A DNA stretch of 40,703 nucleotides from an uncultured Schlesneria sp. Lineage in GTDB: Bacteria; Planctomycetota; Planctomycetia; Planctomycetales; Planctomycetaceae. Positions 13,656 to 23,496 of the stretch are shown in pieces (position 1 is the first letter of the stretch; every line of letters begins with the position of its first letter). The stretch covers positions 1 to 40,703 of the forward strand of contig CAIMFH010000188.1 of the NCBI GenBank assembly GCA_903840265.1, written 5' to 3'. A program made the translations under genes and the position numbers. The notes below the pieces were generated by a model, which was not told the DNA's origin, did no database searches, and saw nothing but the letters and a program-made list of their open reading frames with translations.

Positions 13656-15476
13656 CTATTTTTCCGGAATCGGCTGATTCAACAGCAGGGCTTTCGCGAA
13701 CCGGACCGGCGGAGAGCCGAACGAGATCGCGCCGTCGTGATACCGCTTCAGTACAAATGTCTCACCCCAGGCCGCCTTCGCAGCGATTCGCAGGTCGCGG
13801 TGTTCCTGATAGCCGACAAAGTATGTCGAGAGCTGAGTTGACGTGACTTGGGCTCGCGTCCACTTGCCCGCGGCCTCGCGCTCCTCTTGGAATGTGTCGT
13901 GCATCATCAGATGCATCGCCTCTTCGCGCCGCATGCCGTCGACGTGTACCGATTGATCGAGGATCGAATTCGCGATGACGCGCAAGTACCACTTCAGCGT
14001 GACCAGCCGCATCAAGGGATCTCGGTCGAGGAACCCTTCTTCGGACATCATCTGCTCGGTGTAGACCGCCCAACCTTCGACGAAGACACCCGATGACAGG
14101 AGGGCCCGCAGTCGATTTGGGCTGCGATTGGCGAAGGCCAACTGCAGGAAGTGTCCGGGCATCGCTTCGTGAATGGTCAAGTTATGAATCGAGCGGATGT
14201 TGTATTCGCGAAGGAACGAGGTGCATTGAGCGTCGGTCCAATCTGTGGGCAGTGGCGCGACTGCGTAGAAGGTTTTCTGACCCACTTCCAACGGCCCCGG
14301 AGAATCGCAATAGGCGACGGAGACTCCGCGTTGAAATTCCGGCATCACGATAATGTCGAGCGGGTCGGGCGGGATGCTAACCAGATCATGGCTGCGTACG
14401 AATTCCGTAGCGATCTTGAGAGAGTTCTGAGCGGCCTGCAGGACGCCATCTCGGGGTGGGATGTCCGCGGAGGCCTTCTCCAGCGCATCCGCGATCGCTT
14501 TTTGTTGTTGCTCGGGCGTTGGGGATTCAGGCAAGTTGGCTTCTGGTTGGAGAGTTCTCGCAATGGCATACATCTCTGTTCGGACACGGCGAAGTTCGAA
14601 TTCGGCTCGTTCGCGAATTTCGCCGCGGGTCAAACCGGCTGCCAGAGTGAAGGCCAGCTTCTCGTCGTAGAGCTTCGGCCCGATCTTGGCATCTCCACGT
14701 GCCTTCGGCAGCAGTTCCGTTTCCAGCCATTTCTGGTGCTGATCGACTTCTGCTGTGGTCGTGGCGATGGCCTTGAGTAATCGTTCACGATCAGGATCAG
14801 GCAGCTTTTCGAGATGCGGCCGCACCAGGTTTTCGATGATGCTGAGGACGCCACGATTCTGCTTGATCGCGGTTTCAGCATGGATCGGGGGGACGCGAGC
14901 AGGATCAAGCGTTTCGCGGATCTGCGCAAAGAGACGCGGGTATTGTTCGAGGCGGGCGGTGACGCTGGCCAGCCGTTGCTCGACGGGAGCGAATTCGCGA
15001 GCCATCAGGCCGTAAATGGCGCCGCCGGTTAGTTGGGTGTACTGGATCGGGTTCCAAGCCCATTCCTGCAAGGTGTCCAACGACCACAGATCGCCCTTAA
15101 GGCTATGCTCGAGCAATTGATAGTCGACTTGATTGTCGCGTGAGAGCTGATTGCGGTCGATCTTCTTCAGTTCGCCGAGGTAACGCAGACAGAAATCTCG
15201 TTGATGCTGACGTGCGGCAGGGCTGATGTCGTCCAGCTTCTGATCGAATCGATGATCGCCCAATGTCGTCGCACCGCTCGGCGAGAGTGATGGCGATTCG
15301 TCGAGATACGATTCCGCCAACCGTTGCAGAGCCTGATCCATCGATTTCTCTTTCGGATCGGCAGCCTGCGCAGAGGGGTTGCCGAAGACGGCGATTGCCG
15401 CGCAAAGCAGGAACACTTTCAGGGTACTAACGAAGACCTCGTCTGGTGAACAACGAGTGAAAGTTGGTTGCGACAT
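13656..15476 (-). CDS. DUF885 family exported protein
   Basis: This is a 606-residue protein of the DUF885 family, predicted zinc-dependent peptidase-like enzymes of unknown substrate. An N-terminal hydrophobic stretch (STLKVFLLCAAIAVFG) ending in SAQA is a signal peptide. The metal site is HEAMPGH (H436, E437, H442), followed by EGWAVYTEQM, the usual second motif. It ends in the conserved GYQEHRDLR and LNQPI region. It is transcribed alone, convergent with nothing and 180 bases from the rightward YdcZ-type gene. Confidence 0.9.
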   Translation of the reverse strand: MSQPTFTRCSPDEVFVSTLKVFLLCAAIAVFGNPSAQAADPKEKSMDQALQRLAESYLDESPSLSPSGATTLGDHRFDQKLDDISPAARQHQRDFCLRYLGELKKIDRNQLSRDNQVDYQLLEHSLKGDLWSLDTLQEWAWNPIQYTQLTGGAIYGLMAREFAPVEQRLASVTARLEQYPRLFAQIRETLDPARVPPIHAETAIKQNRGVLSIIENLVRPHLEKLPDPDRERLLKAIATTTAEVDQHQKWLETELLPKARGDAKIGPKLYDEKLAFTLAAGLTRGEIRERAEFELRRVRTEMYAIARTLQPEANLPESPTPEQQQKAIADALEKASADIPPRDGVLQAAQNSLKIATEFVRSHDLVSIPPDPLDIIVMPEFQRGVSVAYCDSPGPLEVGQKTFYAVAPLPTDWTDAQCTSFLREYNIRSIHNLTIHEAMPGHFLQLAFANRSPNRLRALLSSGVFVEGWAVYTEQMMSEEGFLDRDPLMRLVTLKWYLRVIANSILDQSVHVDGMRREEAMHLMMHDTFQEEREAAGKWTRAQVTSTQLSTYFVGYQEHRDLRIAAKAAWGETFVLKRYHDGAISFGSPPVRFAKALLLNQPIPEK

Positions 15477-15662
15477 CTCGATTCCTTCTCATTTCTTGCG
15501 AAGCGGCGCTTCACCATGTATCGCAGCACTTGCCATAAACTTCAATGATGCGACATCGCTGAGCGATCCCATAATTCTGATGCCGTGCTATGAAAACAAC
15601 GGTCAATCGCATACGAAGGGCGACAACAATCTGGCCGAGAAAGCGTACCAATCGGAGTGACC

Positions 15663-16109
15663 ATGAGGATTCTGTATCTTTGCCTGGCGTTTGTCGCGGG
15701 GGCTGCCACCTCGGTTCAAGTCCCGGTGAACGCAGCACTACGAACCAATCTTGCTCACCCGATGCAGGCGACGTTCGTTTCGTTCGCGGTCGGCATGTTG
15801 GCCGCGTTGGTTTGCTGCCTGATGGTGGGCAGCCCGTTGCCATCGGCCGACAGTTTGTCGCGGATTCCGTGGTGGGCCTGGTTCGGCGGCATGCTGGGAA
15901 TGATTTACGTCGGGACCGCCATCATCATCTCACCCAAGATCGGTGTCGCGCCGATGTTGAGCATGGTGATTGCCGGTCAAATGGTGGCGTCGCTGCTCAT
16001 CGATCACTTCGGACTTTTGCACGCCCCCTTGTTTCAGGCCACCCCGTTGCGACTGGTGGGAGCACTGTTTGTCGCCGTGGGGGCAGCAATCATGACAATC
16101 GGGAAATAA
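15663..16109 (+). CDS. YdcZ/DUF606 family membrane protein
   Basis: This 148-residue inner-membrane protein has four or five hydrophobic helices. The opening LAFVAGAATSVQVPVNAALR, the middle GGMLGMIYVGTAIIISPKIG and the end ALFVAVGAAIMTIG are characteristic of the DUF606 branch of the drug/metabolite transporter superfamily. The substrate is unknown. ATG 15663 is chosen, with GGAG upstream; a GTG two codons earlier is also possible. Confidence 0.9.
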   Translation: MRILYLCLAFVAGAATSVQVPVNAALRTNLAHPMQATFVSFAVGMLAALVCCLMVGSPLPSADSLSRIPWWAWFGGMLGMIYVGTAIIISPKIGVAPMLSMVIAGQMVASLLIDHFGLLHAPLFQATPLRLVGALFVAVGAAIMTIGK

Positions 16110-16230
16110 TCGCATAACGGCAGCCCGATCGATTCAGCCCATTGACGATCGTCGATATACTCGGCTCTGTTCCCGCAACGGACGACCGCGGGCTGACCAA
16201 GATTGACATCACAGGCAAGGAATCGGGTTT

Positions 16231-17766
16231 ATGCAGAAGTCATTTTGGCGTTGGATACGACATGGGGTTCTGGCAGGGTTGAGTCTGATCACGTTCGTGC
16301 AGAGTAACGCTCAGGCGGACGTGAAGCTGCCGAATGTGTTCGGCGATCACATGGTTCTTCAGCAGGGACAGAAGAACAAAGTCTGGGGTTTGGCAGAACA
16401 CGGTGAAAATGTCACGGTGACGATCGACGGGCAAAGTCATCAAGCGACAGCGGGTGCTGATGGCAAATGGCAGATCATGCTGGAACCGCTCAAGGTCGGC
16501 GGGCCTTACGAATTGAAGGTCGCGGGCAAGAACACGATCACCTTTAAAGACGTCTTGGTCGGTGAAGTCTGGATCTGCTCCGGTCAATCGAACATGCAAT
16601 GGACTGTGAACGGGTCCAATGATGCTGATCTGGAGCGTGCCGCGGCAAAGTATCCGAAGCTGCGCATGATCAACTTCCCGAATGTCGGGACTCAAGAGCC
16701 AGTCTGGACGCACGATCGCAAATGGATGGTCTGCACGCCGGAAACGGTCGGCGACTTCTCTGCCGTGGGCTACTTTTTCGGTCGGCAATTGCAAGAGACG
16801 TTGGACGTGCCTATCGGTTTGATCAATAATTCCTGGGGTGGTTCGGCCTGCGAAGCCTGGGTTCGCCGCGATCTGCTGGCTGCTGATACCAAGTACAAGC
16901 CGCTGCTCGATAGCTGGACTGAGCGTGAAGCTCAGGCCAAGGCCCTCAGTGACAAGGGTGACAAGGCGACGGAAGACGAGAAAAAGCAGCTCAACGCATT
17001 GCGAGGCCAACTTGGCGGCAATCATCGCCCCGCGAATATCTACAACGGTGTCCTGCTGTCGCACCTGGGGTATGGCATCAAGGGATCGATCTGGTACCAA
17101 GGCGAATCCAACGCTAGTCGCGCCTATCAGTATCGCGATCTGTTCCCATTGATGATCAAGAACTGGCGTGACGAATGGGGTCAGGGTGACTTCCCGTTCT
17201 ACTGGGTTCAACTCGCTGACTTCATGGGCGAAACTACTGACCCTGCTGCCGACAGTGCCTGGGCGGAAGTGCGTGAAGCTCAGACGATGACGATGAGCCG
17301 CCTGCCCAACACCGGTGAAGCCGTAATCATCGACATCGGCGAAGGGAAGGACATCCACCCGATGAACAAGCTCGATGTTGGTCGCCGCCTCGCACGTTGG
17401 GCCTTGGCGAAGGATTACGGAGTGAAGATTCCGTTTCACAGCCCACAGTACAAATCGATGGAAGTACAAGGGAATAAGATTGTGCTGACGTTCGATCACG
17501 TCGATAGCGGCTGGCGTCCCTTTGACGTGGCCGAACCGCGCGGGTTTGCTATTGCCGGTGCCGACAAGAAGTTCGTCTGGGGCACAGCCAAGATCCTGCC
17601 AGACAATAAGATCGAAGTTTCAAGTCCTGCCGTAGCTGAACCCGTGGCTGTTCGCTACGCCTGGGCCAACAACCCGGTCGTCAACCTGTACTCCAAAGCA
17701 GGCCTGCCAACGACTCCGTTCCGTACGGATGATTGGCCGGGAGTGACAGCGAATAACACGAGGTGA
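16231..17766 (+). CDS. Sialate O-acetylesterase-like SGNH hydrolase (copy 1)
   Basis: This is a 511-residue exported esterase-like protein. A signal peptide at residues 1-30 ends in AQA. An N-terminal beta domain (GDHMVLQQG) precedes the SASA/SGNH domain, with nucleophile S120 in [16 protein letters not shown] and WYQGESNA (residues 288-295). The Asp/His of the triad is likely in GKDIHPMNK. The family removes O-acetyl groups from sialic acids or xylan-type polymers. The substrate here is unknown. A paralog faces it at 17875-19335. A rho-independent terminator follows. Confidence 0.92.
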   Translation: MQKSFWRWIRHGVLAGLSLITFVQSNAQADVKLPNVFGDHMVLQQGQKNKVWGLAEHGENVTVTIDGQSHQATAGADGKWQIMLEPLKVGGPYELKVAGKNTITFKDVLVGEVWICSGQSNMQWTVNGSNDADLERAAAKYPKLRMINFPNVGTQEPVWTHDRKWMVCTPETVGDFSAVGYFFGRQLQETLDVPIGLINNSWGGSACEAWVRRDLLAADTKYKPLLDSWTEREAQAKALSDKGDKATEDEKKQLNALRGQLGGNHRPANIYNGVLLSHLGYGIKGSIWYQGESNASRAYQYRDLFPLMIKNWRDEWGQGDFPFYWVQLADFMGETTDPAADSAWAEVREAQTMTMSRLPNTGEAVIIDIGEGKDIHPMNKLDVGRRLARWALAKDYGVKIPFHSPQYKSMEVQGNKIVLTFDHVDSGWRPFDVAEPRGFAIAGADKKFVWGTAKILPDNKIEVSSPAVAEPVAVRYAWANNPVVNLYSKAGLPTTPFRTDDWPGVTANNTR

Positions 17767-17784
17767 TGAACGACTAGTCGATCG

Positions 17785-17816
17785 CTGCGGAGTCCATCAG
17801 GGCTCCGCAGTTTTTT
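17785..17816 (+). terminator. Rho-independent terminator after esterase copy 1
   Basis: A perfect 8-bp stem (CTGCGGAG/CTCCGCAG) closes on a 10-base loop and is followed by TTTTTT. It lies 19 bases after the stop codon. Confidence 0.9.
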
Positions 17817-17836
17817 GTGATTGAGATCGAGTCGTT

Positions 17837-17865
17837 TAACCGCGTGGGCATCGCCCACGAGGTTA
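17837..17865. repeat. Short inverted repeat between convergent esterases
   Basis: TAACC-GCGTGGGC faces GCCCACG-A-GGTTA around a three-base loop. It is ten bases past the stop of the leftward esterase and could help terminate its transcript. It resembles other short planctomycete hairpin elements. Confidence 0.65.
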
Positions 17866-17874
17866 GACGAAGCA

Positions 17875-19335
17875 TTACCGAAGTACCCCGAACGTGACAC
17901 CCGGCCAGTCGTCCGTGCGGAACGGGGATGCTGGAAGTCCCTCTTTGTTGTAGAGATTGCAGTCGGGGTTGTCTGCCCAGGCGTAGCGAACGGCAACCGG
18001 CATCGCTACCTGATCGGAACTCACCACCACCTTGTTCCCAATGATCGTCGCCTTGGCCCAGACGAATTTCTGATCGGCACCGGCGATCGCGAATCCTCGC
18101 AGGTCGGTCCCGCGTGCCATCAGTCCGCCACCGACGTGGTAGAACTGCAAATGAGCCTCGTTGCCGGTGATGGTCATCGATCGGAAGATCGGACCAGAAG
18201 CGACGAGTGATTGGCAGTACGCCACTGATAAGGCCTGTCGAGCCAATCGTCGACCGACTTCCTGCTTGTTCTTCGGATGGATGTCTCGAGCGTCCCCCAG
18301 GTCGATCGTCACGGCCATCCCGGTATTCGATGCCGACAGTGCTTGGCGCTGTGCTTCCCGAAGTTCTGCCCAGGCACTGGACTCTGGTTCGGCCGGATGA
18401 TCCGGTTTGTTTTTATCGGTCAGATAGTTCGGGAGTTGGACAAAGAGAAACGGGAAATCGCCCTGGCCCCATGTTCGCCGCCAGTCTTCGATCATCGCAG
18501 GGAATAATGTCCGATATTGATGAGCTCGCGTGGCATTCTGTTCGCCCTGATACCAGATCGCCCCTTTGATCGCGAACGGTTGCAATGGGGCAATCACACC
18601 GTTGTACAGAACACTGGCTCGGCCGGGAGTATTGGCTTGAGCTGGGTCTTTGTTGGCAGCGGCCGTCTTTTCAAGTAGCTGTTGATAGATCGGATCGGCC
18701 TTCAAGGTGGCATCGCTGACCCACGATTCGGCCCCGCATCCGCCGTAGGCGGCTTCAATGAGCCCGATGGGCCGATTGCTCAGCCGAGTGTACAGTTCTT
18801 TACCGAAGAAATATCCGACGGCAGAGAACTCGCCGATTGTTTCCGGCTGGCATTCCACCCAGCGACCTTCGATGTCGTGCTGCGGCTCCAGTGCGGTCTG
18901 GCGTTCGACTTGAAAGAACCGCAGCAAGGGCAGCTTCGCGGCCGGGACTTCGTCTTTTGCCCCGGTCGATTCCGACACGCGCCACTGCATATTGGATTGG
19001 CCCGAGCAGATCCAGACATCGCCAACCACTGCGTTTTTCAGGGTGATGGTATTCTTGCCAGCAACAGCAACTTCAACCGGTCCGAACTTTGAAACGGCGG
19101 GGCATCGCAAGGACCAGCGTCCATCCGGCCCGGCCACCGCCATCGTGGTCTTGCCGGCGACAGTGACCGAGACCTGTTCGCCCGCTTCAGCCCATCCCCA
19201 AAAGGGAAGATCGTGTCCCTGCTGCAACATCATGTTGTCGCTGATGATCGCAGGCAGTTTGACATCTGCTTGAGCAGCGCAAGTGGCCATCAGCGAGACA
19301 GTCAGCGCGACACAGATCGTGCGAAACCATGACAT
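17875..19335 (-). CDS. Sialate O-acetylesterase-like SGNH hydrolase (copy 2)
   Basis: This 486-residue paralog of the esterase at 16231-17766 has the same layout: a signal peptide (MSWFRTICVALTVSLMATCA), a beta domain with SDNMMLQQG, GQSNMQW, YGGCGAESW, WYQGEQNA, and ARDIHPKNK near the C terminus. Both copies end [11 protein letters not shown]. The two genes are tail to tail, so this is not a simple tandem duplication. The ATG at 19335 is chosen because it starts the signal peptide; the open frame goes 26 codons further. Confidence 0.92.
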   Translation of the reverse strand: MSWFRTICVALTVSLMATCAAQADVKLPAIISDNMMLQQGHDLPFWGWAEAGEQVSVTVAGKTTMAVAGPDGRWSLRCPAVSKFGPVEVAVAGKNTITLKNAVVGDVWICSGQSNMQWRVSESTGAKDEVPAAKLPLLRFFQVERQTALEPQHDIEGRWVECQPETIGEFSAVGYFFGKELYTRLSNRPIGLIEAAYGGCGAESWVSDATLKADPIYQQLLEKTAAANKDPAQANTPGRASVLYNGVIAPLQPFAIKGAIWYQGEQNATRAHQYRTLFPAMIEDWRRTWGQGDFPFLFVQLPNYLTDKNKPDHPAEPESSAWAELREAQRQALSASNTGMAVTIDLGDARDIHPKNKQEVGRRLARQALSVAYCQSLVASGPIFRSMTITGNEAHLQFYHVGGGLMARGTDLRGFAIAGADQKFVWAKATIIGNKVVVSSDQVAMPVAVRYAWADNPDCNLYNKEGLPASPFRTDDWPGVTFGVLR

Positions 19336-19491
19336 GCAACAAGATTCCGGAAGGTTTAAGGGGCACCAGTATTTCGTCTTAAGCATGACCGAAACGAAAC
19401 ATGGCCCTGACAAACCGTAACGGATGCCGACGATGCCAGCAAGCGGACCGCCAATCCGATGAACTTCGCGTGAACTTTATCCTGGGCAAGG

Positions 19492-19521
19492 TTGTCAACA
19501 GCCTGTCCAAAACCATACTGT
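19492..19521 (+). promoter_or_regulatory. Possible promoter of the MATE gene
   Basis: TTGTCA (19492-19497) and TACTGT (19516-19521) are 18 bases apart and lie 45 bases before the GTG start. The -10 is poor, so this is tentative. Confidence 0.3.
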
Positions 19522-19566
19522 TTGTGGTGAAAAGTTCGAGTTCATCTGCCAAAGGCCGCGCTCTCC

Positions 19567-21141
19567 GTGTCTGAACCCTCGCCCATTTCCCCAGTTGAGG
19601 CACATTCGGCACCAGCTTCTGCGAAATCTATGGCTCTCTCGGCAGATCACAGTTCGAGCGACCTAAGCGATTTACAGGTGAAGGGTGTCCCCGGGGGCTA
19701 TCGAGAACTGCTGGCCATTGCCGTTCCGATGATTTTAAGCTCGGGAACGCAGTCGCTCATGCATGTGATCGACCGCATCTACCTGACGTGGTATTCAGAA
19801 GCGGCTGTCGCCGCCGCGTTACCGGCCGGCATCCTGTTCTGGGCCGGACTGAGCCTGCCATTCGGAGTCGTATCGTACGCCAATGCCTTCGTCGCTCAAT
19901 ACGACGGAGCGAAGCAACCTGGTCGCGCGGCCAGTTGTGTCTGGCAGGCCGTCTACTTCGCCGTCGCTTGCGGGCTGCTGCTCATCATTCCCGCGTATTG
20001 GTCAGAATCGCTCTTTCGTATCGTCGGCCACGAATCCACCGTGCAGCGATTGGAGGTTGAATACTTCTCGTGGCTGTGTATGGGAGCGGCTCCAGCGTTG
20101 CTGGCAGGTGCACTTTCGTGTTTTTTCAGCGGTCGTGGTCAGACGAGACTCGTGCTGCTGGTGAACGCGTCGAGTATGTTGATGAATGGAGTCCTCGACT
20201 ACGCCATGGTTTTCGGTTGGGGGCCAATCCCTCAGATGGGAATGGCAGGAGCCGCGATTGCCACGAATATTGCCAACGTCTTCGCTGCCATCTGCTACTT
20301 GTTGCTGCTGACACGACACGATGCGCGCGTGAAGTATTCTTTCTGGAAGCATTGGCGACTAGACAAAGTGCTGATGTTCGACCTGTTCAAATTCGGCGGC
20401 CCCAGCGGTCTGCAGATGTTTCTGGATGTCGCCGGATTCACGGCGTTCATGATGATGATCGGTTGGATCGGACAGCGCGAACTGGCCGCGACGAATATTG
20501 CCTTCAATCTGAATACGTTGGCGTTCATCCCGGTGATCGGGGTGGGGATCGCGGTCTCGACTCTGGTCGGACAACGAATCGGCGAAGGTCGTCCGGATAT
20601 CGCAGAGAAATCTGTCCGCAAAGGATTCGTCCTGGCGGGCGGAATCATGATCGCTTTCGGGGCGATTTACGTCCTGGCTCCCCAAGTCCTGCTGGCTCCT
20701 TATGAATACGGTGCGAATAGCCACGTTGCTGATCCGACCGCCGTTGCTTCGGCCATCGCTGTCGAGAATTCCGTCACGAAAGGGAATTTTGCCGAAGTGC
20801 GGGCCGTAGTCATTGTCCTGCTGCGGTTTGTCGCCATTTACTCGTTTTTCGATGCGATGGCGATTATCTTCGGTTCGGCGATCCGAGCGGCGGGTGACAC
20901 GGTCTTCTCGATGATTGTCACATTCCTCTGTGCCTGGGGGCTGTTGGTCCTGCCCACTTACCTGACATGGACGTTTGTGCAGGAAAACCGTGCGGAAAAC
21001 CTGTTATTCTGGAGTTGGATCTGGTGTTCCGTCTATGTGATGACGCTTGGTTTTATCTATTTCTTCCGGTTCCAAGGGGGACGCTGGAAGACGATGAGCG
21101 TGATCGAGCCGGAATCTGCTTTCAGTGATGCCACCGCGTGA
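19567..21141 (+). CDS. MATE family efflux transporter
   Basis: This is a 524-residue membrane protein with about 12 hydrophobic helices. Typical MATE features are the start of helix 1 (ELLAIAVPMILSSGTQSLMHVIDR), PFGVVSYANAFVAQY, and GQRIGEGRPDIAEKSVRKG after helix 8. The family exports drugs or metabolites in exchange for H+ or Na+. About 40 residues before the first helix are Ser/Ala-rich and probably disordered. The GTG at 19567 is the far start; ATG 19630 is a good alternative. It does not appear co-transcribed with the ABC pair. Confidence 0.92.
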   Translation: MSEPSPISPVEAHSAPASAKSMALSADHSSSDLSDLQVKGVPGGYRELLAIAVPMILSSGTQSLMHVIDRIYLTWYSEAAVAAALPAGILFWAGLSLPFGVVSYANAFVAQYDGAKQPGRAASCVWQAVYFAVACGLLLIIPAYWSESLFRIVGHESTVQRLEVEYFSWLCMGAAPALLAGALSCFFSGRGQTRLVLLVNASSMLMNGVLDYAMVFGWGPIPQMGMAGAAIATNIANVFAAICYLLLLTRHDARVKYSFWKHWRLDKVLMFDLFKFGGPSGLQMFLDVAGFTAFMMMIGWIGQRELAATNIAFNLNTLAFIPVIGVGIAVSTLVGQRIGEGRPDIAEKSVRKGFVLAGGIMIAFGAIYVLAPQVLLAPYEYGANSHVADPTAVASAIAVENSVTKGNFAEVRAVVIVLLRFVAIYSFFDAMAIIFGSAIRAAGDTVFSMIVTFLCAWGLLVLPTYLTWTFVQENRAENLLFWSWIWCSVYVMTLGFIYFFRFQGGRWKTMSVIEPESAFSDATA

Positions 21142-21301
21142 GATCGCACTTTCCGGGCGGGGGGACGTAAGTCCCATTGGCCGTCTACAGTGAAGCGCCG
21201 ATTTTCTCGACTTCCAACACTTTGTAGTTCTTCGGCGTACGCTTCGACACGGCTTGCCCGGATCGTGTCAATCGGTCAAGATGCGGCCGGAAGGAACCAC
21301 A

Positions 21302-21982
21302 ATGTCACTTGAGTTGCGCAACGTCACGAAGACCTATCGCGAGCCGGGCGGGGGACGACTGCCCGTCCTCAATATCGCGAATTTCACTCTGGCCGCCGGC
21401 GAACAGGTCGTCCTGGTCGGATCGAGCGGCGGCGGCAAAACCACACTCTTGAATATCATTGCAGGGATCACCACTCCCGATGAGGGCCAGGTTCGCATCG
21501 ATGGAACGGACCTGAGTCAGCTGCCCGAGGCGGCTCGAGATCGATTCCGAGCGGAACGACTGGGCTATGTCTTTCAGACCTTCAACCTGCTACCCGCGTT
21601 TACGGCACTGGAAAACGTCCTGCTCGGAATGAGCTTCAGCGGGAAGCGGCCCGATCGCGCACGAGCCATCCAGCTTCTGGATCAGGTCGGCCTGAAGCAT
21701 CGCCTCTATCACAAGCCGTCCCAAATGTCGGTCGGGGAACAACAGCGAACTTCAGTGGCCCGGGCCCTGGTTAATACGCCACGACTGCTGTTGGCGGACG
21801 AACCGACGGCCAACGTGGATGCGGCCAACCAGCAGAACATCCTCGACCTGCTGCGAAGCTCGTGCAAAGAGCACAACGTGTCGCTGCTGCTGGTCACGCA
21901 TGCTGCAGAAGTTGCCGGTCAATTCGATCGGGTCGAAAAGCTGGCCGACTTCAACAAACCCGTTCGAGTCGCCGGGGCGTAG
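21302..21982 (+). CDS. ABC transporter ATP-binding protein (MacB/LolD type)
   Basis: This 226-residue ATPase has Walker A GSSGGGKTT (residues 40-48), a Q-loop in YVFQTFNLLPAFTALENV, the signature MSVGEQQRTSVARAL, Walker B LLLADEPT and the switch His in LLVTHA. FQTFNLLP is typical of the MacB/LolD/FtsE group. The start is ATG 21302, with GGAAGGA upstream; 16 codons of open frame before it are discarded. The permease gene follows after a 71-base gap, so the two probably form one exporter. Confidence 0.93.
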   Translation: MSLELRNVTKTYREPGGGRLPVLNIANFTLAAGEQVVLVGSSGGGKTTLLNIIAGITTPDEGQVRIDGTDLSQLPEAARDRFRAERLGYVFQTFNLLPAFTALENVLLGMSFSGKRPDRARAIQLLDQVGLKHRLYHKPSQMSVGEQQRTSVARALVNTPRLLLADEPTANVDAANQQNILDLLRSSCKEHNVSLLLVTHAAEVAGQFDRVEKLADFNKPVRVAGA

Positions 21983-22053
21983 TCACGAAGAGCCCTGCCC
22001 TGCTTGCGAATTCGTATTTGCTGTTCATTCTGCTGTCAGACGGAATTTCACTC

Positions 22054-23415
22054 GTGAACCTTGCGACAATTGCCTGGAAAAACGTTCGCCAACGTGGTTT
22101 GGCGTCGTCATTGACGGCGATCAGCGTCGCCTTGGGTGTGATGCTGATGGTGATGGTTCTGGTGATCTACGGCATCCTGCAGAACACGTTCAACCAGCGT
22201 TCGATCAACTACGACCTGATCGTCGGTCCCAAGGGATCGCCCCTGCAGTTGGTGCTTAGCACGGTTTATCACATCAGCCCGCCGATCGAGAATCTGCCGT
22301 ACCGATTCTATGAAGACATCAAAAAAGATCCGCGAGTCACGGTCGCGATCCCGATTGCGATGGGCGATGTCACCGAAAAGGGGAACTTCCCCATCGTCGG
22401 AACGATCCCCGAGTTCTTTAAGATTGAGTATGCACCCAGGCGTGAATTCCGCGTCAAAGGGACGGAATTTCATCAGCCGTTCGATGCTTATATTGGTTCT
22501 CGAGTCGCCATCGAAAACAACTGGGATGTGGGAACGAAGTTGAAGCTACGACATGGCGGTGCGGCAGGTGATCACGTGCACGATGAAGAGTTTACCGTGG
22601 TCGGCATCCTGCAGGCGACCGGCACACCTCACGACAAGACTGTCTATGTGCATCTGGAAGGCTTCTACCAGATTCAGGGGCACGACAAGCCGCTGAATGA
22701 AGCGATCAAACGAGAACGCGAGTTCTACGGCGAACCGCCGTTATCCGAAGAGGAAATGGCGGCGGAAATTAAAAACATCCAAGCGAAATATGGATCGCAC
22801 GATCATGCCCACGGCCACGAAGGGCACGACCACGCTCATCACGATCACGGACATCAAACGGCCCCGATCCAGAAGGAAGTGACTTCGATTCTGGTGCAGT
22901 GCAAGACTCCGATTGCGGCACGGTTGCTGGCAGGCGAATTGAAAAAGGGGAGCAAGGCCCAAGGTGTGAATCCCATTCTGCCAATGCAGGAATTGATGAC
23001 GACAATCGTCGGGCCCATTCAGCAACTGCTGCTGGTGATGACCGCCATGATCGTCCTGGTCTCGGGCATTGGGATCTTCGTGAGCATCTACAATTCCATG
23101 ACGGCTCGCCGACGCGAAATTGCGATCATGCGCGCATTGGGGGCTCAACGCAGCACGGTCTTCACCATCATCCTGGCCGAATCAATCATCCTCTGCCTCG
23201 GTGGTGGCCTACTGGGACTATTGTTGGGACACGGCCTGGTGTTTGCCGCCGCGCCCATCATCGAAGTACGAGCGGGTGTGATCGTCAACCCGCTCGCCTT
23301 CGAATCGGCCGAACTGGTGCTGTTCCCGGTGTTGCTGCTGATGGCCATCCTAATCGGCATCCTCCCGGGCATGACGGCCTATCAAACGGATGTTGCGGAA
23401 TCGCTGAGCAGTTAG
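22054..23415 (+). CDS. FtsX/MacB-like ABC permease with His-rich loop
   Basis: This is a 453-residue permease with a first helix at about residues 15-45 (SVALGVMLMVMVLVIYGIL) and a large extracytoplasmic domain. Three helices then follow (about 325-350, 375-400 and 425-445) with the FtsX core GIGIFVSIYNSMTARRREIA. The large domain holds a run at residues about 248-270 with eleven His mixed with Asp and Gly (HDHAHGHEGHDHAHHDHGH). This is a likely zinc, copper or nickel binding segment. The start is set at GTG 22054, which begins the conserved NLATIAWKNVRQRG; the frame is open further upstream and overlaps the ATPase gene. Confidence 0.9.
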   Translation: MNLATIAWKNVRQRGLASSLTAISVALGVMLMVMVLVIYGILQNTFNQRSINYDLIVGPKGSPLQLVLSTVYHISPPIENLPYRFYEDIKKDPRVTVAIPIAMGDVTEKGNFPIVGTIPEFFKIEYAPRREFRVKGTEFHQPFDAYIGSRVAIENNWDVGTKLKLRHGGAAGDHVHDEEFTVVGILQATGTPHDKTVYVHLEGFYQIQGHDKPLNEAIKREREFYGEPPLSEEEMAAEIKNIQAKYGSHDHAHGHEGHDHAHHDHGHQTAPIQKEVTSILVQCKTPIAARLLAGELKKGSKAQGVNPILPMQELMTTIVGPIQQLLLVMTAMIVLVSGIGIFVSIYNSMTARRREIAIMRALGAQRSTVFTIILAESIILCLGGGLLGLLLGHGLVFAAAPIIEVRAGVIVNPLAFESAELVLFPVLLLMAILIGILPGMTAYQTDVAESLSS

Positions 23416-23423
23416 CCGTGCAA

Positions 23424-23496
23424 TTCCGTAGGACGGATTTTCAATCCGTCCGAACTGGTTTCTTGGCCGAACGGATTGGAAATCCGTTCTACGGAA
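23424..23496. repeat. Inverted repeat with nested palindromes
   Basis: Arm 23424-23449 pairs with 23471-23496 (24 of 26 positions). Each arm also holds its own palindrome (ACGGATT..AATCCGT). It lies between the permease stop and the convergent DUF2239 gene, whose last three bases it overlaps. It is a likely dispersed element and bidirectional terminator. Confidence 0.8.

Noticed and set aside
16240-17499. Leftward 419-codon open frame opposite the first esterase
   Set aside because: It is a shadow of a gene with clear SGNH motifs and has no domain of its own.
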